A stretch of 56,522 nucleotides of DNA from Puniceicoccaceae bacterium (GTDB lineage Bacteria > Verrucomicrobiota > Verrucomicrobiia > Opitutales > JAFGAQ01). Both the position numbers and the translations under genes were made by a program. The notes under the pieces were generated by a model. That model did not search any database. It was given only the letters and a program-made list of their open reading frames with translations, and had not been told where the DNA came from. How positions within the stretch are numbered: position 1 is the first letter of the stretch; the number at the start of each line of letters is the position of its first letter. Shown in pieces: positions 9,438 through 17,173 of this stretch. The DNA is taken from the NCBI GenBank assembly GCA_040224245.1, contig JBEGIR010000064.1, positions 1-56,522 of the forward strand, in the 5' to 3' direction.

Positions 9438-10799
9438 TCAGATCAGCGGATATCCCCCATAGGGTGCGCGTTTCACCTCTCCATTCGCCTGGCTTTGAGC
9501 CTTGGCGACAAACTCATCCTTGAATTTTGCAATAAAACTTTGAACTGGCCATGAAGCCGCCTCACCAAATGCACAAATGGTCCTTCCGGCGATCTGGTCA
9601 GCGATGGATTTCAGGAGATCAGCGTCCTCTTCCCGGGCACCTCCTGTGACCATGCGATGCGTCACCCGCTTGAGCCAGAGCGAACCCTCACGACAAGGAG
9701 TACACTGCCCACAGCTTTCATGCTGGTAAAACGCATTGATATTGGCCATGGCCTCCACCATATCCACAGTGTCATCCATCACAATCACTGCGCCCGATCC
9801 CGACATGGAGCCTGCGGCCATGGGACCGTCAAAATCGAGCGGAATATCCTCAATACCCCAGTCAAACTCCGTTCCATCCTTTAACGTCCCCTTGTAGCGT
9901 TCACCTGCACGGAGAACCTTGGATGAAGAACCCCCCGGAATAACAGCCTTGAGCTTGCGCCCGCCACGGATGCCTCCACAGACGTCATAAATCAGCTCTC
10001 CATACGTCAGTGCACCGCACTCAAATTCAAAATAGCCCGGACGTTCAACGTGACCTGAAACGGACCAGATTCGGGTGCCCGTGTTGTTCGGACGGCCAAT
10101 CTTTGCATATTCCGCTCCTCCCATGTCCACGATGTGCTTGACGTTGCAAAGCGTCTCCACGTTGTTGACCAGCGTCGGGCACTGGTACAATCCCAGCACT
10201 GCCGGGAAAAACGGCGGCTTGATCCGGGGATTGGCCCGCTTGCCCTCAAGTGATTCAATCAAGCCGGTTTCCTCACCACAAATGTAGGCCCCTGCCCCAC
10301 GGTGTACGACAATATCACAACTGTAACCGGTTCCGAGAATGTTTTCCCCTACAAATCCCTTCGCACGTGCCTCTTCGATGCATTTTTCGAGCAAGCGCGC
10401 TCCCTCCTGCATCTCACCACGGATGTAGAGAAATGCCTGCGCCGCCTGGATAGCAAAGGCAGTGATCATCATGCCCTCAATCAGCTGGTGCGGGTCCTTG
10501 TGAATGATTTGCCGGTCTTTAAACGTGCCCGGCTCCGATTCATCCGCATTACAAATCAGATAGATGGGTTTTCCCGATTTGCGGTCCAAAAACTTCATTT
10601 TCATCCCCATTGGGAAACCGGCACCACCCCTGCCCCGCACACCGGACGCCATCACTTCGGAGCAGATGTCCTCGGGCTTCATGCCTACCGCCTTCTGGAG
10701 CATGTCGTAGCCACCATGCCGGAGGTAACATTCGATATCCGGAGTGTACCCCTCCTGATCGGCGTGTTTGAGTAAGATTCTTCGTTCTGCAACGGCCAT
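9438..10799 (-). CDS. nuoF: NADH-quinone oxidoreductase subunit F
   Basis: NADH-oxidising subunit that holds FMN and the N3 4Fe-4S cluster. The FMN/NADH site is seen in GVRGRGGAGFPMGMKMKF and AYICGEETGLIESLEGKR. The cluster ligands lie in ESCGQCTPCREGS, with the fourth cysteine in TICAFGEAASWP. At 453 aa it has normal family length. It pairs with NuoE, whose gene ends 18 bases before this start. Confidence 0.97.
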   Translation of the reverse strand: MAVAERRILLKHADQEGYTPDIECYLRHGGYDMLQKAVGMKPEDICSEVMASGVRGRGGAGFPMGMKMKFLDRKSGKPIYLICNADESEPGTFKDRQIIHKDPHQLIEGMMITAFAIQAAQAFLYIRGEMQEGARLLEKCIEEARAKGFVGENILGTGYSCDIVVHRGAGAYICGEETGLIESLEGKRANPRIKPPFFPAVLGLYQCPTLVNNVETLCNVKHIVDMGGAEYAKIGRPNNTGTRIWSVSGHVERPGYFEFECGALTYGELIYDVCGGIRGGRKLKAVIPGGSSSKVLRAGERYKGTLKDGTEFDWGIEDIPLDFDGPMAAGSMSGSGAVIVMDDTVDMVEAMANINAFYQHESCGQCTPCREGSLWLKRVTHRMVTGGAREEDADLLKSIADQIAGRTICAFGEAASWPVQSFIAKFKDEFVAKAQSQANGEVKRAPYGGYPLI

Positions 10800-10817
10800 G
10801 ATGATCCGAAATACGGG

Positions 10818-11303
10818 TTAAGATTGCTTCGCGAGTGCTTTCAGTTGCTCCACGAATGTGTCCACCTTTTCGGGAGACACATTCTCATGCATGGTTTCAT
10901 CCACCTGAACCACGGGGCCTGTCCCACAATTGGCAATGCATTCGACAAATTCGATGGTGAAATTGCCATCGGGAGAAGTTTCCCCTAACTTGCACTCCAG
11001 TTTTTCCTGCAACTGCTCACAAAGGGAATAGGCGCCGTTCAGCGCACAGGGAAGCGTACGGCAAACCTTCACGTGGATTTTCCCGATCGGTTTGCGTCGG
11101 AACATCGGGTAAAAGGTCAGCACTTCCAGTACGGCCATGGGTGGAATGTCGAGCTTCTGCGCGACCCATTCCATGGATGAGTCACAGATATATCCCCGTT
11201 CTTCCTGTATGATGTGCAGCAGTGGAAGCACCAGACTGCGTTTTTCCGGATAACGGGGAATCAGCCTTTCGATTCGTTCGAGAGTTTCGGCTTTTAAATC
11301 CAT
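10818..11303 (-). CDS. nuoE: NADH-quinone oxidoreductase subunit E
   Basis: Thioredoxin-like 2Fe-2S subunit (cluster N1a) that partners NuoF at the tip of the peripheral arm. The four ligands are seen as CRTLPC (C-x4-C) and CIANC (C-x3-C). The 161-aa length and the N-terminal helical domain (LPLLHIIQEERGYI) are typical. It lies between nuoD and nuoF. Confidence 0.95.
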   Translation of the reverse strand: MDLKAETLERIERLIPRYPEKRSLVLPLLHIIQEERGYICDSSMEWVAQKLDIPPMAVLEVLTFYPMFRRKPIGKIHVKVCRTLPCALNGAYSLCEQLQEKLECKLGETSPDGNFTIEFVECIANCGTGPVVQVDETMHENVSPEKVDTFVEQLKALAKQS

Positions 11304-11328
11304 TGTGATTCGAAATTCGAGTATTGAG

Positions 11329-12555
11329 TTACCGGTCGCACTCGCCCATCACGAAGTCGAGACTCCCGAGAATGGTCGTGACATCGGTCAGCATGTGTCC
11401 CGGCAACAGCTCGGAGAGGATACTGAGGTTACAAAAACTGGGTCCACGGATTTTCAGACGATACGGAACCCCTCCACCGTGGGACACGACATAGAATCCA
11501 AGCGCACCCTTGGGATTCTCCGCTTCAAAATAGACTTCACCCTCTGGAACCTCCGGCCCCTGGGTCACCAGCATGAAATTCTGGATCAATTCCTCCATGC
11601 TCGTCAGTACTTTCGACTTGGGGGGAAGGTAGAGTTTCTTCGCATCCTCTGCATACCAGAGTCCTCCGGGCAGCTGCTCAATCGCCTGTTTTACAATGTG
11701 CGCACTCTGCTTGACCTCCTCCATGCGCACGAGAAAGCGGTCATAACAATCTCCCGTCGATCCCAAAGGCACCTCAAAATCGTACTTTTCGTATCCCGAA
11801 TAGGGTTTGTCCCGGCGCAAATCCCAGTCAATTCCGCAGCCTCGCAAATTGGCTCCGGTTAAACCATAGTCGAGCGCCTTTTCTCTGGAAATCACCCCCA
11901 CCCCCACACAGCGGTCGTAGAAAATACGGTTACGCGATAGCAAACCATCCACCTCATCGAGGGTTCGGCGAAACTCGTCAAGAAACTTGAGCACCTTATC
12001 CGTCCAGCCTTCAGGCAGATCCCGCGTCACGCCGCCAATACGCGTATAGCTGGTTGTGAATCGTGCACCCGTGAGTTCTTCAAACAGGTCAAAAAGTTTT
12101 TCGCGCTCGGTAAAGCAGTACATGAACGGCGTCCATGCTCCCGTGTCCATGGCAAACACTCCGATGCCCAGCAGGTGGGACGAAATGCGGGCAAGCTCAG
12201 CAGTGATCACGCGAATTGCTTCACAGCGCTCGGGCAACTGTATCCCGGCGAGTTTTTCCACTGCAATCGCATAGGCCATGTTATTGGCCAGGGGTGCCAG
12301 GTAGTCCAGTCGATCCGTGTAGGGAACAAACTGGTTATACGTCATATTTTCGGCGATTTTTTCATCTCCCCGGTGAAGATAACCCACCACAGGATCCACA
12401 CGATGAATGGTATCGCCATCAAGGTCCATTACCAGACGAAGCACACCGTGAGTCGTCGGATGAGAAGGACCTACATTGATCGCCATTTTTTCGGAATGCA
12501 ACGCATCGGCTCTCGCCTGCGCATCTCCGATCGAAATTTCTTTGGTTTCAGCCAT
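11329..12555 (-). CDS. nuoD: NADH-quinone oxidoreductase subunit D
   Basis: 49-kDa-type subunit that forms the quinone pocket with NuoB. Visible signatures are GPSHPTTHGVLRLVMDLDGD (quinone-pocket histidines), VGYLHRGDEKIAE and the C-terminal ILGSLDFVMGECDR. The ATG at 12555 (MAETKEIS) is chosen, giving about 408 aa. The longer frame would add 32 basic residues without family character and run into nuoC. NuoC and NuoD are separate here, unlike the fused NuoCD of E. coli. Confidence 0.95.
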   Translation of the reverse strand: MAETKEISIGDAQARADALHSEKMAINVGPSHPTTHGVLRLVMDLDGDTIHRVDPVVGYLHRGDEKIAENMTYNQFVPYTDRLDYLAPLANNMAYAIAVEKLAGIQLPERCEAIRVITAELARISSHLLGIGVFAMDTGAWTPFMYCFTEREKLFDLFEELTGARFTTSYTRIGGVTRDLPEGWTDKVLKFLDEFRRTLDEVDGLLSRNRIFYDRCVGVGVISREKALDYGLTGANLRGCGIDWDLRRDKPYSGYEKYDFEVPLGSTGDCYDRFLVRMEEVKQSAHIVKQAIEQLPGGLWYAEDAKKLYLPPKSKVLTSMEELIQNFMLVTQGPEVPEGEVYFEAENPKGALGFYVVSHGGGVPYRLKIRGPSFCNLSILSELLPGHMLTDVTTILGSLDFVMGECDR

Positions 12556-12592
12556 GATTTGATCCAGTTCGTATCCTATTCTTGCTGGCCGC

Positions 12593-13207
12593 TCAATCTT
12601 TTGCGTGTTGCTCCGTCCAACTCTGGTCTTTGCCTCGCGGCTCCCGTGCACTCATCGGACCTGCCGAAGCAGCAACAAACGGTCCACCAGCCATCGGAGC
12701 AGGTTTGACGACCAGACCGGTGCGTTCCACCACATCCTCTTCCGGGTATTCCTCCTCAATTCCGGCAAGCGGAAACTCCTTTCGCAGCGGAAAATGCGGA
12801 TATCCGTCCCACATGAGAATGCGCCGGAGATCCGGATGCCCCTTGTAGGTAATGCCAAACATGTCGTAGGTCTCACGCTCATGCCAATTTGCTGCAGAAT
12901 AAATTGAGGTCACCGATGGAAGTGTCGGAGTTTCATCTCCCTCTGCATCGACACGCAACCGCAGATACTCCCGTGTCTCCATGTTGAGCACATGGTAGAC
13001 TCCGCAAAACCGTGGAGAGCTGCCTGGACCATTGTCCACTGCGGTCAAATCGGCGAGCATTGCATAGCCTGCACTGTCCCGAAGGTAGGTCATCACCGCA
13101 ACCAGGTCAGATGCCGGACAACGAAAACTGGGGCAGTCGATGGAAGCGATGGGAACGAGGAATTTGAATTTCTGGTTGAGATTCATATTTGCAGGATGGT
13201 GCGTCAT
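12593..13207 (-). CDS. nuoC: NADH-quinone oxidoreductase subunit C
   Basis: 30-kDa subunit of the peripheral arm. It has the family segment ANWHERETYDMFGITYKGHP followed by LRRILMWDGYPHFPLRKEFP, which is diagnostic of NuoC. At 204 aa it carries an extended C-terminal tail of about 40 residues (after EEYPEEDVVERTG) that is low in conservation and rich in Pro, Ala and Arg. A shorter start (MNLNQKF) seven codons in is possible. It is followed by nuoD after 37 bases. Confidence 0.94.
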   Translation of the reverse strand: MTHHPANMNLNQKFKFLVPIASIDCPSFRCPASDLVAVMTYLRDSAGYAMLADLTAVDNGPGSSPRFCGVYHVLNMETREYLRLRVDAEGDETPTLPSVTSIYSAANWHERETYDMFGITYKGHPDLRRILMWDGYPHFPLRKEFPLAGIEEEYPEEDVVERTGLVVKPAPMAGGPFVAASAGPMSAREPRGKDQSWTEQHAKD

Positions 13208-13225
13208 TTTGGCGGTTTTGCCACG

Positions 13226-13771
13226 TCAGCGAGGACCGGTGGGAAGGTGCTCCGGATCGTGGCGTCCCTTTTTCATCTGAAACAGGGATTGCTCGTTCTT
13301 AATTTTTTCCTGCAGACGCATCATGCCATCCAACAAGGCCTCAGGTCGGGGTGGACAGCCGCTGATGTAGATATCAACCGGCAAAATGCGATCCACGCCC
13401 TGGAGCGTCGCGTAGGAACGATACATTCCCCCCGTTGACGCACAGGCTCCCATGGCTACCACCCATTTCGGTTCTGCCATCTGATCGTAAATGCGACGGA
13501 CCGCCTGTGCCATCTTGTAGGTTACCGTTCCCGCCACAATCATGCAGTCGCTCTGCCGAGGGGAAAAACGCATGACCTCCATCCCAAATCGAGCGATGTC
13601 AAACTTTGACGCACCCACTCCCATCAACTCGATGGCACAACACGCCAGCCCCATGGGCATTGGCCAAACGGAATGTCGGCGAACCCAGTTAATCACCGCA
13701 TCGGCCCGGGATACGATAACCTCTCCCTCAACCTTGCTGTTGTATGCAATTTCCTGCTTCTCAGCGATCAT
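13226..13771 (-). CDS. nuoB: NADH-quinone oxidoreductase subunit B
   Basis: PSST-type subunit carrying cluster N2, the last iron-sulphur centre before quinone. Ligands are visible in GLACCAIEL (tandem cysteines), GACASTGG and [15 protein letters not shown]. The ATG at 13771 is chosen because AGGAAAG lies nine bases upstream. A TTG two codons earlier is also in frame. The predicted protein is 181 aa, with a short variable tail after [10 protein letters not shown]. Confidence 0.95.
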   Translation of the reverse strand: MIAEKQEIAYNSKVEGEVIVSRADAVINWVRRHSVWPMPMGLACCAIELMGVGASKFDIARFGMEVMRFSPRQSDCMIVAGTVTYKMAQAVRRIYDQMAEPKWVVAMGACASTGGMYRSYATLQGVDRILPVDIYISGCPPRPEALLDGMMRLQEKIKNEQSLFQMKKGRHDPEHLPTGPR

Positions 13772-13844
13772 GATCAAACTCTTTCCTTTTCAGCCCTGAA
13801 AATATCACCTGATGTCCTCAGGCACGGACTCTGAGGCATCTTCG

Positions 13845-14219
13845 TTACTTCTCCCAATCAATAGCCCCCTTTTTGACTTCATAAACCAACCCTACCACAA
13901 GGATGGCCATGAAACAAAGCACCGGAGTCAAAATCGGAATGCCAACACTCAAAAAATCGCGATAGATCAACGTCCATGGGATCAGAAAAACGACTTCGAT
14001 ATCAAAAAGAATGAACAGCATCGCTGTCACATAGAATCGAATCGAAAACCTCGAACCCATTTCCTCCAGTGGCCGCATCCCACACTCGTATGCCGAATCC
14101 TTGATGCGATTCCCAACCACCTTTTGGCCAAACAGATGACTGATCACAATGATCGCCACCGCAGTACCCACCGCGAGGGAAATCTGGATCACAATCGGTA
14201 TGTAAGAAGCGTCTCCCAT
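13845..14219 (-). CDS. nuoA: NADH-quinone oxidoreductase subunit A
   Basis: First gene of the complex I operon: a 124-aa membrane subunit with three helices. It shows the conserved ECGMRPLEEMGSRFSIRFY loop, which contains the mobile cysteine-loop residues next to the quinone site, and FDIEVVFLIPW. An AGGT five bases before the ATG supports this start. The 111-base gap to the upstream PAP2 gene holds a perfect inverted repeat and may contain the operon promoter. Confidence 0.95.
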   Translation of the reverse strand: MGDASYIPIVIQISLAVGTAVAIIVISHLFGQKVVGNRIKDSAYECGMRPLEEMGSRFSIRFYVTAMLFILFDIEVVFLIPWTLIYRDFLSVGIPILTPVLCFMAILVVGLVYEVKKGAIDWEK

Positions 14220-14249
14220 GTCGACCTAGAATCAACCCCGCTTGCCATT

Positions 14250-14282
14250 ACCTTCAAGCTTAAAATACAAATTCTTGAAGGT
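14250..14282. repeat. Inverted repeat between PAP2 gene and nuoA
   Basis: The halves ACCTTCAAG (14250-14258) and CTTGAAGGT (14274-14282) are perfect 9-base complements around a 15-base A/T-rich spacer. The repeat lies 31 bases before nuoA on the nuo-coding strand. There is no T-run on either side, so a rho-independent terminator is unlikely. It could be an operator or an mRNA leader hairpin for the nuo operon. Confidence 0.5.
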
Positions 14283-14330
14283 CAGGTGGATCGATTTCGC
14301 GCAGCCTGCAAAGGCGGCTCACACAGTGGT

Positions 14331-15482
14331 TCAGGGACAAGGTTCAATTTCTACTTTGAGTTCCTTGAAAAAACCAGACCTCGCAACGCCAAAATCCACG
14401 ATCCATGCAGAATTACAGCCACTGCGTACCAGCGTCGGCTCGACTTCAACCTCACTCCAGGGAAAGCCAAACCCTTTGGCATGAAACACAAAGCGAAGGT
14501 TACCGGTATTGGGTGAGTCCAACACCTCGGGTCCACGCCAGCGGATCGAAGGTTCCGTGGACTCCACCTGCACCCGATCTCCACTTCCGTGCAAACGCAG
14601 TGCTTCAGGTTCCCTTTCGGTCAGTGCCGATGCCAGATCCAGTTCAATCACCCCCGCACGATCATAAGGGAAGGCAAGCCCTGCGGCAGTCAAACATCCT
14701 GCCGACAATACAAGCGTGGGAAACAGCAACCGTCCCTTGGAAACCAGTGGAAACTGTGTCTCAGCCTCACAGCCTTCCTCTCGTTCCCAGCGCACCCAGG
14801 GAAGAAAACTGTCCAACACCCACGCCAATCCTACGATCAATACTCCTGAGACCAGCACATCCGAAAGGTAGTGACCGCCCGATGCCATGCGAGCAACGCC
14901 AAGATAAGCCCCAAACCCAATGGTCACAACCCACCAGAGATGCGACATCCTGCGGTCATTGCGGCGACGACGATTCCAAAACGCAAATGCACAGAGGGAA
15001 ACTCCGATGGAACAATGCCCGCAGGGAAAGGATTTCCCCCAGTGATCCGCCCGCACATACGCGGCCTGGAATGCCTCAGTTCCATTAAAGGTAACCGTGT
15101 CCCTCGGACGGGGACGACCCCAGTGATCTTTGAGAACCGCATTGACCAGCACCCCCGGCCCAAGTCCCAGCAGTAGCAAACAGAACAGGCTGATGGAACG
15201 CCATTTGCGAAATCGGTGACTCCAGTATCCGGCTGCAAATATCGCAATCGTTCCCAGTCCCCAGATGCCCGTGAATATCGGAATGCCATGATAGGCAAGC
15301 TTCACCCACCACTGGTCCGCCATCGGCCAGTTTCCAGTCGGCCCCTGCACAAAAAAAAGTGCCGCTACCGATTCGTCCAGTGTGCCATCTGCGAAGAGCA
15401 AGTAGATCCACCAGAGGATAACAACAAATGCAACACCCTGGAGGCTCAAGCGAAACGCGCGACTGTACAACAAGCCCAACAT
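14331..15482 (-). CDS. PAP2-family membrane phosphatase
   Basis: Predicted integral membrane lipid or isoprenoid-phosphate phosphatase, about 383 aa. All three PAP2 motifs are present. Counted from the ATG at 15482 they are KX6RP (K118-R125-P126), PCGH (154-156) in place of the usual PSGH, and RX5HX3D (R198, H204, D208). Five or six membrane segments surround them. A soluble C-terminal domain of about 125 residues follows the last helix (AGLAFPYDRAGV). A GTG nine bases upstream is an alternative start. The gene is divergent from a ketosynthase gene and co-directional with nuoA. Substrates could be phosphatidic acid, undecaprenyl-PP or lipid A; the sequence does not decide. Confidence 0.85.
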   Translation of the reverse strand: MLGLLYSRAFRLSLQGVAFVVILWWIYLLFADGTLDESVAALFFVQGPTGNWPMADQWWVKLAYHGIPIFTGIWGLGTIAIFAAGYWSHRFRKWRSISLFCLLLLGLGPGVLVNAVLKDHWGRPRPRDTVTFNGTEAFQAAYVRADHWGKSFPCGHCSIGVSLCAFAFWNRRRRNDRRMSHLWWVVTIGFGAYLGVARMASGGHYLSDVLVSGVLIVGLAWVLDSFLPWVRWEREEGCEAETQFPLVSKGRLLFPTLVLSAGCLTAAGLAFPYDRAGVIELDLASALTEREPEALRLHGSGDRVQVESTEPSIRWRGPEVLDSPNTGNLRFVFHAKGFGFPWSEVEVEPTLVRSGCNSAWIVDFGVARSGFFKELKVEIEPCP

Positions 15483-15539
15483 GAATCGCACGAATTCTTA
15501 AGGTATCTCTTCCCGCAATTGCGACTTTTTTGTTGCCTC

Positions 15540-15551
15540 AAACTATAGTTT
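15540..15551. promoter_or_regulatory. Palindrome in divergent PAP2/ketosynthase promoter region
   Basis: AAACTATAGTTT is a perfect 12-base palindrome in the 106-base divergent spacer. It contains TATAGT, a plausible -10 element on either strand. The best upstream -35-like sequences are poorly spaced, so it may be an operator or a two-way -10 box. This is a weak call. Confidence 0.3.
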
Positions 15552-15597
15552 TCGATCCGGTTGAAGTCTTGATTTTACCAAATGGAAGTGCCTTCTC

Positions 15598-16839
15598 ATG
15601 CGTTCTGACAGAATCGTAATCACAGGAATCGGACTCACCTCTCCCATCGGAAATTCGCTGATGGAAATGCGGGAAAATTTGCTCGCTGGAAAAACGAACA
15701 TCCAGGAGATCGACTTGCGCCACATGGGAATGACTCCTGCCGGAGTTTGCGAATTTGATGAACGCAAATACCTTACAAGGCGACATTTGCGAGTATGCAC
15801 ACGCGTCGGAAGCATTGCGGTGTTCTGCGCAAGGGAAGCGGTTGCTGATGCCGGTATCGAGCTGGACCACCTGCCAAAGGAGCGTACCGGAATTTATTTG
15901 GGAATCACCGAACACGGCAACGTTGAAACCGAAAATGAAGTCCACAACATCTCCCAGTTTGACTACGATGTAAAATTTTGGACACACCACCACAACCCAC
16001 GCACGGTGGCAAACAACCCCGCAGGAGAGGTGTCGATCCACATGGGCATCACGGGACCTCACTACACGATCGGAGCAGCCTGCGCGGCAGGAAATGCGGG
16101 AATCATCCAAGGCTTGCAGATGCTTCGCCTGGGTGAGGTGGATCTGGCGATTGCCGGTGGTGTCAGCGAGAGCATTCGTTCTTTTGGCATCTTTGCTGGA
16201 TTCAAGAGTCAGGGAGCACTGGCACATCACTCCGACCCCAACCGAGCCAGTCGCCCCTTTGACAAATCCCGCAACGGCATCGTGGTCTCGGAAGGAGGCT
16301 GCATTTACATTCTCGAGCGCCTTGAAAGTGCCTTGTCCCGAGGTGCGCGCATCTACGGGGAAATCGCAGGATATTCGATCAATTCCGACGCAAAAGACCA
16401 TGTCCTGCCCGATTCCGATGGGCAAATCCGCTGCATGCGACTCGCGCTGGCATCGGCCGGTATGCAACCTCACGACATCGACATTCTCAATACCCACGCA
16501 ACCTCCACTCCGCAAGGTGACATTCAGGAAGCCGGGGCAGTGCGAACAGTCTTTGAGTCCTCCGACCGGACCTGCGTCAACAACACCAAAAGCTTCATCG
16601 GGCATGCCATGGGTGCTGCTGGAGCACTTGAACTGGCTGGCAACATTCCCGCTTTCGACGATGGCATCGTGCACCCAACGATCAATGTGGAAGATCTTGA
16701 CCCCGAATGCGAATTGCCCAACCTTGTGATAAACCAGCCTTTGCAAACCTCGGGTATCCGGACAATTTTTAACAACTCGTTCGGGATGTTGGGGATCAAT
16801 TCATCTTTGATCTTGAAAAAATTCGAAGCTGGTTCATAA
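15598..16839 (+). CDS. Beta-ketoacyl-ACP synthase (KAS II-like)
   Basis: Condensing enzyme of the thiolase fold that extends acyl chains with malonyl-ACP. The 413-aa protein has the full Cys-His-His triad: C162 (AACAAGN), H300 (NTHATSTPQGD) and H336 (FIGHAMGAAGALE). A C-terminal GMLGINSSL loop replaces the usual FGFGGTN. A GGAAG about seven bases before the ATG supports the start. It is followed by an ACP and an FAD oxidoreductase on the same strand with gaps of 36 and 40 bases, so the three are probably one operon. The divergent sequence and the special ACP suggest a dedicated pathway, not housekeeping FabF. Confidence 0.88.
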   Translation: MRSDRIVITGIGLTSPIGNSLMEMRENLLAGKTNIQEIDLRHMGMTPAGVCEFDERKYLTRRHLRVCTRVGSIAVFCAREAVADAGIELDHLPKERTGIYLGITEHGNVETENEVHNISQFDYDVKFWTHHHNPRTVANNPAGEVSIHMGITGPHYTIGAACAAGNAGIIQGLQMLRLGEVDLAIAGGVSESIRSFGIFAGFKSQGALAHHSDPNRASRPFDKSRNGIVVSEGGCIYILERLESALSRGARIYGEIAGYSINSDAKDHVLPDSDGQIRCMRLALASAGMQPHDIDILNTHATSTPQGDIQEAGAVRTVFESSDRTCVNNTKSFIGHAMGAAGALELAGNIPAFDDGIVHPTINVEDLDPECELPNLVINQPLQTSGIRTIFNNSFGMLGINSSLILKKFEAGS

Positions 16840-16875
16840 AAGCCCCTTTTTGCAACACAGACCTTTCATAACCTA

Positions 16876-17133
16876 ATGACTGCAGACGAAGTAAAGAAAA
16901 TCATCTTGGAAATCATCGCGGAGATCGCACCCGACGAAGATCTCAGTGACGTGAAGCCGGACGTACGGCTGCGGGATCAGCTCGATCTCGACTCCATGGA
17001 TTTTCTCGATATTGTCATGGAGTTGCGCAAGCAACACGGGATTGAAGTTCCCGAATCCGACTACCAAAAGTTAGCCTCTCTGGATAGCTGTGCGGATTAC
17101 CTTGGACCCAAGTTCAAGGAAACAGCAGCCTGA
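16876..17133 (+). CDS. Acyl carrier protein
   Basis: An 85-aa acidic protein with the phosphopantetheine attachment motif DLDSMDF (Ser40). The usual DSL is DSM here. Helices before and after fit the ACP fold. It has no housekeeping neighbours such as fabD or fabG, but sits between a ketosynthase and a CrtI-like oxidoreductase. It therefore probably carries the substrate of those two enzymes. No clear Shine-Dalgarno sequence precedes the ATG. Confidence 0.9.
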   Translation: MTADEVKKIILEIIAEIAPDEDLSDVKPDVRLRDQLDLDSMDFLDIVMELRKQHGIEVPESDYQKLASLDSCADYLGPKFKETAA

Positions 17134-17173
17134 GGCTGTCTCCACCTGATCGACCGCACCCGCTCACGCTCTC

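Noticed and set aside
8099-9523. 474-codon open frame on the plus strand opposite nuoG
   Set aside because: It is antisense to a gene with clear iron-sulphur motifs; its translation is His- and Arg-rich with no domain, as expected for a shadow frame.
15538-16746. 402-codon open frame on the minus strand opposite the ketosynthase
   Set aside because: The plus-strand gene has an intact catalytic triad and a ribosome site; the antisense frame shows no motif.
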